In this document: piece after piece, positions 46,601-56,628 of the stretch | Numbering within the stretch: position 1 is the first letter of the stretch | Layout of the letters: every line of letters begins with the position of its first letter | NCBI GenBank assembly: GCA_013368315.1 | Contig: JAACJM010000183.1 | Coordinates: 1-64,000, forward strand | Length of the DNA stretch: 64,000 nt | Source of the DNA: Tetrapyrgos nigripes | Lineage: Eukaryota > Basidiomycota > Agaricomycetes > Agaricales > Campanellaceae | Direction of reading: 5' to 3' | Made by a program: the position numbers and the translations under genes | Notes under the pieces: model-generated | What the model was told of the DNA's origin: nothing | Databases searched by the model: none | The model's input: the letters and a program-made list of their open reading frames with translations, nothing else

Positions 46601-47138
46601 TGCGAGAGGCAGTAACAAAAGCTGGAACTGGCTTTCGATGATCTCCGTTTGCATTTATTCCCTCCGTGATGCAATGCGAACTGTCCAGAGTGCATTCAAG
46701 ATCACCGATTACGGTGTCTGGCATACAATTCCAGATATGTCTAAAGAAATTCAAACACTCACCAATGCGTTGAAGGCCGAGAGAATACAGGAACTTGTTC
46801 CCAACCGACCAGGAAATGATTCTGTGTTACCTGTCCGAAATTTGGTTCAGCAAGGGTCTCAATCGCTCATCAACTCAGCCTCCCCTGCATTCAGGAAGTT
46901 CACAAAATCCGAATACATAGTAGAGAACCTTGGACTACCAACAGGGGATGAAGCTGAACTGGCGATGGAAGAGCCAGACAATTTGGGAGAGAGTAGTAAT
47001 GGAGAAGAGCAGGATCCTGGTGATTACGAAGCTACAATGGAGGATCTTGCAGTTGATGCTGAAGAGCCATATGAATTTGCGGATGATCTTATCAACGCTG
47101 CGTCTGAGATGACTGATTTTATATTAGCCGATGATTAG
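43672..47138 (+). pseudogene. DUF6589 protein gene with one nonsense codon
   Basis: Five or more exons: 43672-44856, 44920-45684, about 45744-46380, about 46434-46533, about 46591-47138. N-terminus: basic, Ser/Pro-rich, disordered (residues 1-200), then a charged helical segment (YKERMLREKAAQEAVELSRR). The C-terminal two-thirds is the fungal DUF6589 domain: IGLFLLGSGASKREMEVLAH, then HGLLFIDGDLLTDSLIDK, RRFGLFHFKMAICRMVINEH, NWLINLTGKADRFKELDLLQ and RGSNKSWNWLSMIS. Function unknown; the acidic Asp in the FIDGD block and the conserved His/Asn blocks could form a nuclease-like site (inference). The frame is open except for TGA at 46259-46261, where homologues have Arg (DIGR...KYAS), a CGA to TGA change. 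No frame-consistent intron removes it. Confidence 0.85.
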
Positions 47139-47154
47139 AGAACATGTATAGTAC

Positions 47155-49712
47155 CTAAGACAATATAAAAGCTTCTGGAAGTTCAATCTCGTACTTGAGT
47201 GCTAGTTCAGAAAGTTTCTTGTTGAAAAAGCTTTCCAACTCATCAGCAGTGCGATAGATATCCGAGTCTTCCCTATTGAATGTCCTCGCGTTGGCAAACA
47301 TGATCTGCCAGGCATCGACGTACTGGGAGAGTGATGCGTATCCACTTTCAGCCTTCATCTTCATCATGCGATTGATGTGTGCCATCGATATTGGTGTCTT
47401 GATGATCTTGTAGTAGTCGGGCCAGTGCTTCAAAATCCCGAGTCAGCATACTAATAAGAACAGCGTTGTTCAAAGTCAAACAAATGACACACCTTTGAGC
47501 TCGGAAGTCTCAAGAACGGCTCGCATTTTAGTTCGCGTACTTCCTTCTTGTCTTTTCCTCGCCCCCTCGCCCCCACTTCACCTGTCTCTAGGTCATGCAC
47601 CGCATTGTAACACTCGTGGAACAGAGCAACGAGACGATTTCGCCGATCCTTCTCAGCTATCGATGCATGCTGACGCTCTGCTGCTTCCTCGCGACGTCGT
47701 TGTTCGGGATCTGGATAAAGCGCCAAGTGCCATTTGACAATTGCAATCACCTGGTTCCCATACCGAGTTGCCCATTGCCATGGAATAATGTGGCGAAAGA
47801 CATCCGAACCAAAACGTTCAACAACGGCTGGCCTTGCAACGATCTTTGCCAATGTTGCATCACTGAGTATCTGGCGGCTGGTAACATTCCTCTGGTCCAG
47901 ATAATCCTGCACTATGACATGGGTGCGCCATTGTTTCAAAGCGGCTTCAAGTTCTGTCTGTAGCTGCTCAGTTGGTTTTGACGATCTCCCAGCCCAGGTT
48001 GGATATGGTAAACGAAGGGAAATACGCTCGATGGGAAAGTAACGGGGAGCACAGTTGTCGCAGCATGGGACATCCAGTTCCTGAGGTTCAGGGAAGAGCG
48101 GCACTGCAGAAAGCACCGACTAAATCAGAGTATGATGCGAGTATATCAAATAACACAAACTTTTGGCATGATTCCCAAAAAATTCATCCCATGGTAAATG
48201 CCGGCACCGATTAGTAGCAATGATAAAGGTGAGATAGGCCAGGTCCCGCGCCTCTCTTGCAGATTTGACTTTGCAGCGCTTGCGCTTGACTACCAGATCA
48301 GGATCGGGTTCTGCGTCGGAGCCACTATTATATTCAGGCTCGTCTTCATCAATCACTGCTTCTCTATCCACCGGGTCCATGGCTCGGTCTATGATCTCCT
48401 CATCAATCTCAGCTCTATCCTCGCCGTTCTCATCATCAGATGCCTCATCTCTGTCGAAATCGGAAACGTGTCGAGCCATAGAAGCTCTGGTGACGAAAAG
48501 AATTGCTTGGCCAATGTCATGGGGGCTGCGAGCACATCGCCCAACCTTCTGCACAAATGATAGGAAAGAACGGGGTTCCAACCAAAGGACAACGCGCAGC
48601 ACATTCTTGAAGTCCATACCCTGACAGTAAGTTAGTATCTGAGATCATGAAGCAGATAATATCACAAACCATTCCAAGTGTATCTGTAGCAATGACAATC
48701 TTCAGATATCCGCTTCGTAGCTTTTCTTCAACTTCAGTCTTCCTATTTCCAATGTTTCGATGATAGAATTCAATTGTATCCGGGGACATAGTGGGAGGAC
48801 AATGGGCACGGAGAAAATCCTGAATGGCCTCGGCCTCCTTTCGAGTATTCACATAGATGAGGGTCTGCTTGAAGTCTTCTGGATTAGTGTCGTTCGGAAA
48901 AAGAAATAGAAGATCTGCGTATGTTTGAATAGGGTGTTGAATGACACGAACGGAGAGTCCAACGTTGGGTTTTGCATTAGAAACGGCAACAAGATCATAA
49001 TTCTCGCCCAAGTCGAGCTTTTCCGCTATCAGTTCACGAACATCTTGCGGCATAGTGGCCGACGCGATGAGAACAGGGACGTGACTCGGACAACGAGCAA
49101 GGAGCTTCCCTACAGCATCGTAATGAGGACGAAAGTCTCCGCCCCATTCCGCAATGCAATGAGCTTCGTCAACGACAACGGACACGCATGCAGATTTGAA
49201 TTCGTCAGTCTTCAAGAGCTTCTCGTGGAATGAAGACTTTAAGGCGGTCTCTGGGGAAGTAAGGATAACCTGGTGCTTGAGGTGACGTGTAGGGGGTTAA
49301 CTGGGATCCATGGTGATTTCCTGGCATCTTATGAGCACAAATACGCGAAAATATCTTAAGGAACACGCACCTCAAATAACTCTTCAGCCTTACTAGACGA
49401 GTTCAAGGCTACAGCTTGTATGCCCTTGTCCAACAAATCCTTCACCTGCGCATCCATCAGAGCATTGAGTGGACTAATGACCAGAACGACTTTCCGAGAC
49501 TGAGGGTTAAGTTCCGAGTGATAGAAAAGGGGATACCAGAAAGAGAGTGTTTTCCCGCCGCCTGTAGGTACGTCATAGATTGTACTTATGCCTTGTATGA
49601 TGTTACGGCCAGCTTTTTCTTGATGTTGGCGGAGCGAGGGGATACCCCAGGTCTCGCATAAGACATCTCTGGCGCGTTGAAGTGCTTCTTCATCTATCGT
49701 TGGTCGGTTCAT
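47155..49712 (-). pseudogene. RecQ-like helicase with C-terminal bromodomain, one nonsense codon
   Basis: ATP-dependent 3'-5' DNA helicase of the RecQ type. From the ATG at 49712: YDVPTGGGKTLSFW (Walker A), VISPLNALMDAQV (motif Ia), VVDEAHCIAEWGGDFRPHY (DEAH box), VLIASATM (motif III), QTLIYVNTRKEAEAIQDFL (motif IV), IVIATDTLGMGMDFKNV (motif V) and SFVQKVGRCARS (motif VI). A highly acidic insert follows, then a CCDNC zinc-type region. The last exon encodes HWPDYYKIIKTPISM, YASLSQYVDAWQIMFANART and FNREDSDIYRTADELESFF, the pattern of a bromodomain. Five exons. TAA at 49296-49298 (reverse strand), just after the second intron border, replaces an expected sense codon (probably CAA). The stop is 16 bp from that of the DUF6589 gene. 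Confidence 0.85.
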
Positions 49713-49847
49713 CGTACAGGAAGTGAAACAGAGAGCCGGAAGTGATCGAGGTCATTGCACGAGAACGGGAGCAAATATTGGGAAACGGAAAACGGTGAGT
49801 GCGTTGTATTAGACAGTACGATAGTTCTACATGGTCGTAGGTACCGT

Positions 49848-50021
49848 AAGGCGAAAATTTGGAGCAAGTTGTTGCGGGATGGTCGAGAAATCTGGCTAAG
49901 TCAAAACAAGCACGTGATTTGGGCGCGACCTCACAAAAGTGCCGGATTTTGTTCCAGTCGCTTCGCCAAGCGGTTTGATCGACTTTCATCAAACGTTGCA
50001 GACGTGACTGGATCGAGTCTA
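49848..50021 (-). repeat. Right terminal inverted repeat of the DUF6589 element
   Basis: Reverse complement of 43339-43515. The helicase start codon lies about 135 bp inside, so each terminal repeat sits immediately upstream of one of the two inward-reading genes and may act as its promoter. Confidence 0.9.
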
Positions 50022-51595
50022 TGAGAGTACTTATTCCGAGAGACAGGAGGACCTACTGTACTTCATCTTTCCGACAAACTTGAGGCAAGTTTCTGGTTAC
50101 AAAATACCCTCATATCATATTGTGTGTCGCGTAAGGAATCCACGAATTCGAAGCATGAACAACGTATAGCCATGATCCACGTGGAGATTGAGAGGAGAGG
50201 AGGTTGGAACAAGGTTGGAATGGAAAGGAGTAAGGAGAGCGTTGGAGTAGGGGTTTTGGGGCGGTCTAGGCCCTATGTTTCACGTGATCGCGTAGTCTAT
50301 TACGAGGCCGAATGAAATGAGGCTGAGTTTCTTACACTCTCTTTCCGCGTGTGGCTATGTTTAAGTGTTCCCTATTTTACCCGTCCGTTTCATTCCGCGT
50401 AATCTTCCATGTGATTTTCGTTTTGTTTGTTGTTGCTTTTCTTCTGCTTCCTCCATCCAGTTCTGTGATGTCACGACAAGCGCGATTTTGGCGGGCGCTG
50501 CCAAATGCGACAACGGACTTGCAAAAATCGACGTCCTTGACCTTCAAAAAAATTTTTTTTAGAGACTATCATATTTGTAGGATTTGAAGTTCGCTCTATA
50601 AGTTTATATAGGTCAAAAAAAATACGATTTTTTAAGTGGAATTTGACCGAGTACAGTGTACACTAGTGTAGCAAGAGTATGTATGGTTAAAGAGGGGAGA
50701 CATATCACCCCTACGAAGCCCTCGGGTGGTTCTGAGATCAACGCGAGCCGTTCTCGTGGGGTTCTGCACCTAGAAAACGTGTTGTTGGATGGTAAACAAG
50801 GTTTTCAGTAGAATTCTCACGGGTCTGTCTATTTGAGCAGGCGGTCGACTTGGCGTGGTGTCTCTGCAACTCATTAGCAAGCACGAAAATACAATGGAGT
50901 CTTAGTTCACAACAAGATGGGGTTGTGTAAGGGTTTAAATAAGGATTGGCAGTATTACGAGGCCAAATGAAATCGAGGATGAGTTGTTTACACTCCCTTT
51001 CTGCTGGTGGCTATGTTCTTACATTCCCGAGTTCTTCCCTCCGATTTTTCTCAAGGTCGGTCATCAGGCCCTATTCCAATCTGGATTCCAATTTCTTTTC
51101 CGAGTGATACAGAGCTCGACGTGTATTTCTGTTGACTCAATATGCTGTCACATCACTAGCTGCTCTTATGCATTTTCATACCCTATATTATACCCTTGAT
51201 CGTACTCCGCTGGAAATAGAAAGGCCTCGTATTCGCCACGCGTTAGCGTTGGCCCACAACCACTTCATAGCTTGCATGTACGCCGTAGCTAGCACTTGAC
51301 TTCAATCCACTGCGTTTGGCTCTGGCGTAGCGATAGCCAGCCCTCGGCCTACTCCAGCGTCTAAAAGGATTTGGAATGGATTTCGTAGACAAAGCAAAGA
51401 GGGAAAAGAGGTCGCGACGTGTTCCTCGTAAAGTCCTTAGGCATTTCATTACTTGAAGTTCTAGAAACCTGACTTCAGGACCACATAGTAAATATTCATG
51501 TCATTAATGTCGTGAACAAACTACACAAGTACACCCACTCAATTTCACTCTTCTTCCTTCTTCACGATCCAAATCAAATCACTTGCAATCCAAGC
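50022..51595. repeat. Duplicated 3' flank of PLC copy C; internal direct repeat
   Basis: No gene. 50050-50100 and 51358-51500 match the spacer at 40340-41257. A local direct repeat TTACGAGGCC.AATGAAAT, GATGAGTT, TTACACTC.CTTTC, GTGGCTATGTT occurs at 50300-50372 and 50954-51016. GGCCTCGTATTCGCCACGCG (51221) matches 22969. Confidence 0.65.
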
Positions 51596-53044
51596 TCAAA
51601 ACCCATTCAACCTGTCCACAGCTGTCTTACCCTGCCCTACATTCGCATAATCAAGCATGACAAAGTTCGGCGCAAGTCCTCCGGCGAGTGGTGCGCAACC
51701 GTTCGCGTTGGCGAAGATTCTGAGTAGCATGTTACATATATCAGGTCAAAAGTTTCTCCCCTCTCAATATGTAAAGCACCATAATAACTTACGAGGTTAT
51801 GCCATTCGTCGTTGGAGCGTGTCCCCTGTCGCTGATAAGGATTCCCGTATCGAATAGATCGATGTCGAGATTATGGTTGAGCATACTGAGGTGGTCTTGG
51901 GTTGACAACGGGCCTTCGATACGGTCAACAGAACAGGGGAAGCTGGAGTCGGTGGAGTCGAATGGAGGTTCCCATAGCTGCATGTCAGAGCAATTAGAAT
52001 ATGACCTCTGCATAAGTAGACTCGCAGAACGACCAAGTTAATACTCACCATTGGAAACTCTGGCAGAATAAAATCAACACTTCCGTCTGCACCGGCGTCC
52101 ATAAATACGATAACACGTCTCCCACTATCAATGAGTTCTCCAAGAGTTGGCCATTTTGAGCGTTTCATGGGTTGCTGAGGAGGGACGTAGGTGAAGGGCG
52201 TCACGCCTGTAGAGTTATATGTAAGACTTGTACACCTGCCAATGAAGTTGTATCTAGACGTACCGGAGCTGTCAAAGGCAGGCTTCCACGTATCTGTGAG
52301 TGATAGTCCTTCGGGGTTGGTGAACAGAAGGGTAAGGACCTCGTTAGGGTTGGCGTCTAGGAATGTCTTGACCTGGGAAAGGTAATCGACGACAAGGCCT
52401 CCATCGAAGAGTATCTAGTGGTAGCGACACAGGCACGGAAGGTTAAGTGATGAGGAGAGATGATAACAAATTCACTCTACATACGCAACCTGTGATACAA
52501 AAATGAAAACAGGATTAGTCATGGATGAAAGACCGCCAGATCGTGCCAGAAGACGTACTAGTATGACAGAAATGTAATTCGCCGTCCTTCCTGGAACAAT
52601 GTAAAGTGCAGTCCTCGTCAGCAGCTTGAGCAGGGACATCAAAATCACAACGACGAACTCGTGAGCCTGCGACTGCAAAAAACGTACGCCCAAACTGAGC
52701 TGACTCGGGATATCCACCTCTTGATCTCTGGCCACTGTTCCCATTTACATCAACGTTAATATCATACCAAAGCGTAAAAGAACTAATCATCACCACCCAC
52801 ATGCAAAAGGATTCTCGCTGAAAAACGCAGAATCATGAGATCCCAGGAACGTCGTGTTTCCATAAGGTCTGCTGCACAATTCGGCGCGTCCATTACAGAT
52901 CGTGGCTCTATAACAGATGGTAAGTAACACTGCGGGTTGGCACTAGGAGTCCTCAATGACGTACCTTTTTCTCGGTAATGCAGCTCCTAGAGCACCAGAT
53001 ATAGCAGAGAGCGCTAGAGCGATTTGGAATGCAACTCGGAACAT
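51596..53044 (-). CDS. Secreted PLC-like phosphodiesterase, copy C
   Basis: Third paralogue. Signal peptide MFRVAFQIALALSAISGALG from the ATG at 53044. The following exons encode CNGRAELCSRPYGNTTFLGS with HDS (catalytic His-Asp intact), DQEVDIPSQLSLGVRFLQSQ with AHE, and KDGELHFCHTS. Further on come EWPTLGELIDSG-type sequence (KWPTLGELIDSGRRVIVFMD), FPCSVDRIEGPLS and the C-terminus NFVMLDYANVGQGKTAVDRL, stop at 51596-51598. No break was noticed. Intron positions match copies A and B. It is separated from copy B by the 6.68-kb transposon; before that insertion the two genes were about 2.2 kb apart. Confidence 0.8.
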
Positions 53045-55155
53045 CGTAGACCTTTCGCGTCAGGTGAAGTATGCTATGTATCAAGTGCAGACGGCCTCGA
53101 GAAGGGGAGAAGAGGACAAGAAGAGTTTGCAGACACATCAAGGCCATATATTGTTACTTTTCACGTTCCATGTCGAAGGTCAAGGAAGTGAATTAATCAA
53201 CTCAGGAAGATCACTTGGCAATGTGGTTGCGCGTGACAAGTGATACACGTTTTCCAGGATTCTTTGGTTAAAACGGTTCGCCAGCATTGTGATACGAATA
53301 TCAGGCGGAAAGTCATAAAGAGCAAGAGATCAGAAGTGCACTATTGTGCGTTCCTGATCTTCAGCCTCTACATACTCGCCTATTTACACCTCCCATATGC
53401 ACGTTGCAGACGCCATGTGAGAATCACCACGAAAGGGATGCGCGATACCCTCAAGATAGTCTACTTCTGAAAAATGACTGACAATAAGTATCGATATCAG
53501 TGAACGGCCGTAAATATCCTCACATGCTCAGATCATTTGGAGGAGGGCTATCAGGCCTAGTAGGAGGGAGAACGCGCACGGCGTTCGGATCAAGAAGACT
53601 TGACTCAGTTAGCTCTGATGGAATAGCTTTCGGCCATGCCATAGACGGATACCGTCCCCATATAAGTACAGGTTAGATCAAGTTAGATCCAGATTATGCA
53701 CGGTATGAAGGGCTACGGGCCACGCACGTACTCTAATCATGCAGGTACACTTAACTCCGTGGGCACATACTACATAGTATGTACGAGAGAACTGGAAGTA
53801 GCGGATTTCATGCCTGCAGTCTAAGGTCAGCGAGATGAATGTACCAGGTTTAGTAATGCTCGTACTTCAAGTTGCCCGTATGAGATTCAACATCGGACCC
53901 AGTGGATTGGGGTGGGGCAGATTAAAGGCAAATAGTTAAGGTCTACGTATGGTTGCAGCCATATTCGTGAACTTGGGTAATCAGAAAAGCAGAAGAAAGT
54001 AAAATTTACCTGAGTTTGACCCTCGTTAAAGCTGCCAGTAGACTTCGGGTGTCACTAAACCAATAGTAGACTTTTGGCGAGCAAAATGCTGTCGACGTTG
54101 AGGAAAAGGGAAGGAGTTTGGCAGTGTTTGTATCAGAGTCTTTCGGCTGTGATGTACACGTGTACTTTCTATCCCCCTCTTCCACTGCCACGACGAACCC
54201 CCTACCCAGCCAGTGTTCCTTCTGCAAGGTCTCGACCAGCAAGAGACTGAGAACCGCATGTGATTGACTAGCTTTATTTTTCCTGCCCATATCGGGCTTC
54301 CAAAAATGCCGGTCCTTGAGTGTCCTTGCTATGATTTTGTTGTGATTTTGTATCAATTTTCTATGGCGATTCTCTCACCAAACGCCACTGAACACTCTGG
54401 TACAAAGCCTTGGTATCAAAAACCAGTCCCAAAATGCAATCTTGTGACCTCATACTTCGGGCTGACTCAAGGACTCAATGCGGATCAACAAGTTGCGACC
54501 CATCAAGTAAACTGTATACCTTTTTAAAGTTCGGATCCCTTGGTCTAGGATCTGCTCGGGATCCTCTAGAACATAGTATACTGGGTTCAGTATGTGCGAA
54601 GCCTCGCTCAAGTCAGTAGCAGAGTTTTCTCTCATTTTGCTCACGACTTTACTCTTGGTGGGCACTAGACGTCAAAATTGTGACGCGCCATCAACAGAAG
54701 GATTCGTGAATAGTTCTCAAGCTCTCAAGACCGTCCCGCAAGCTGCATTCTTTCCTATAGTTGACAACGTACCTTTCTTTGATGGCAGTCTTTTCTCGCT
54801 CTTTCTAGGCCTGGAAATGAGAATAGCGCAGTCAAAAACGACCTCGTGATGAACCAGAACGCAAGTGCCTACGCCAACATTATTCAGTCATCCCAGACAC
54901 CTTGCACAAAGACAAGATCAGCTGATAGCGGATTCCTTACTCTTCGCAGTTTATTTCAACGCGGAACTTGTCTCGAACAGGATATCAGAGATATCCCAAG
55001 CACAAAACTGAAATGCATCTGGCATCTGGACCTGATGACATCGGACAGTGCGGCAGTCCGTGAAGGCGTATTTATACCTGCACTACCCTTTCCTGTGTTA
55101 AAAAAAATCTGGTTCTTAGCCAGTTTTAACCCACTTCTCATCGACTACCTTCAAG
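53045..55155. other. No recognisable gene
   Basis: Short frames on both strands without motifs. The minus-strand frame at 54356-54006 and the plus frame at 54846-55178 are Ser/Leu-rich and lack splice support. The first about 450 bp are upstream sequence of PLC copy C. Confidence 0.45.
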
Positions 55156-56628
55156 ATGACGGACTCACCAATCCGTAGCCTCAGTAGTAATGAGAAGCAC
55201 AGCGTCGGGCACGACGACCAACCTTCCCCGCCCGCCCTGACATACTTACAGCCCCCGAAATGGTGGAGATATCGGTGCGTTGAGCATCTCTCCTTGATTG
55301 GATTTTTCCGATATTCAACTCATTCTACAGGCAAGCATTGAGACCATACGCCGCAGAGTTTGCTGGCGTCATGATCCTGATTATTTTCGGAGACGGTGTA
55401 GTTTGCCAAGTCGTTCTGAGTGCCAACTCTGGTGTAGCCTCAACCCCCAAAGGAGTGTGTGTCGATTGTCTCAGATGATTTCTACAGCGATCTAATGTCT
55501 TTCACTCTTAGGAATATCTTTCGATTAGTTTTGGATGGGCAGTGGGCGAGTATTATCTCTTTCTATCAGCCACACTTCTGAAAGCGTCTCTAGGCGTCGC
55601 CATGGGTTTGTGGGTGAGCGTAGGTATTTCAGGAGGACATCTCAACCCCGCCGTGAGTCTATCTTTTTCAACGTCTTCATCTTGCCTCAAGGGTTCTCAA
55701 TCTATTCGCAGGTCACCTTAGCTCTGGCTACTTTCCGCGGCTTCCCTTGGAAAAAGGTCCCTGGTACGCATGGTTCTACCCCTGTCTGTTAGACATTTCT
55801 GATCAGGTGGCAAACTATTTACCTAGGGTACATTCTCGCGCAACTGATGGGCGGCTTAGTGGGCGGTGGTATAATCTATGCGAATTATATCCATGCCATT
55901 GATATTGTTGAGGGTGGGAGGGGTATACGCACCTTGAAGACTGCAGGATTATTCTCAACATACGCTGTACGTTCCACACTTGTGCTCCTCCTCACACCTC
56001 CACTCAATCCCGAATCTATCATCTATGACGTACAATTGTATTTAGTTGGACTACATGACCAACGTCTCCTGCTTCTTCTCCGAGTTTATGGCATCTGCAG
56101 TCCTCCTTATCGTCGTCTTGGCCGCAACAGACAGAAGGAACGCCGCGCCTCCCATTTACTTGCTACCACTTGTGCTCTTCTTCCTCATTCTGGGTATCGG
56201 GGCGTGCCTTGGAATGGAGACTGGTGCGACTCTACTTTCTCATGGGGAGGTCAGATGATTGACTTTGAGCTCCATTTCTCCCATCCAGGCTATGCCATCA
56301 ACCCTGCTCGTGATCTGGGCCCACGTCTTTTGACTTCTATGGTCGGATATGGTTCCCAAGTGTACACGTTCAGAAAGTAAGCCTTGTGGGGACCGAAGTA
56401 GTCAAGTTGTTCTCACCTCTCGCGCTTTTTTGCAGTCAGTATTGGTTATGGTGTCCTATCATGGGCTCGATAATTGGATGCCAAGCTGGCGCCTTCCTGT
56501 ACGATTTGTTGTTGTATAACGGACCTGGGGGCTTGTTTAGTAAATGGTAAGTCAAAGCTTGCGGAAGGAGCTTCAAGAACTAACTGATGTTGATGTACAG
56601 GTACGCTGCTGACGAAACTATGGTATGA
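55156..56628 (+). CDS. Aquaglyceroporin (major intrinsic protein), copy 1
   Basis: Membrane channel for water, glycerol or other small neutral solutes. Ten exons (55156-55274, 55331-55454, 55512-55545, 55594-55652, 55712-55763, 55827-55966, 56046-56223, 56289-56376, 56436-56546, 56601-56628) give a 310-residue protein. Six membrane segments are evident. The first pore loop is [16 protein letters not shown]; the second is [12 protein letters not shown], whose Asp after the Arg is typical of glycerol facilitators. Both termini are short, unlike long yeast Fps1. The third intron starts with GC (TGG|GCGAGT) and ends with AG; the 34-bp exon before it equals that of copy 2, supporting this border. 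The reading frame is intact. Confidence 0.88.

Larger units (their letters stand above)
43339..50021. mobile_element. 6.68-kb DNA transposon carrying DUF6589 and RecQ-bromodomain genes
   Basis: The ends are TAGACTCGAACCA and, reverse-complemented, TAGACTCGATCCA. The terminal inverted repeats run about 170-175 bp (43339-43515 and 49848-50021), with equal spacing and roughly three-quarters identity by eye. They include the long matches CACTTTTGTGAGGTCGCG and AAATCACGTGCTTGTTTTGA. A perfect 9-bp direct repeat TGAGAGTAC flanks the element (43330-43338 and 50022-50030). Inside are only two genes, converging, which fill the element. Long ends and a 9-bp duplication resemble Mutator-like elements, but no known transposase is encoded. 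The element inserted between PLC copies B and C. Confidence 0.88.

Noticed and set aside
48265..48624. Plus-strand frame of 119 codons opposite the helicase
   Set aside because: Antisense shadow of the acidic helicase insert; Ser-rich with no independent evidence.
43339..50021. Classification as a Mutator-like element
   Set aside because: The 9-bp duplication and long ends fit, but neither gene has a MULE transposase pattern (no DDE block with the C2H motif seen), so I left the superfamily open.
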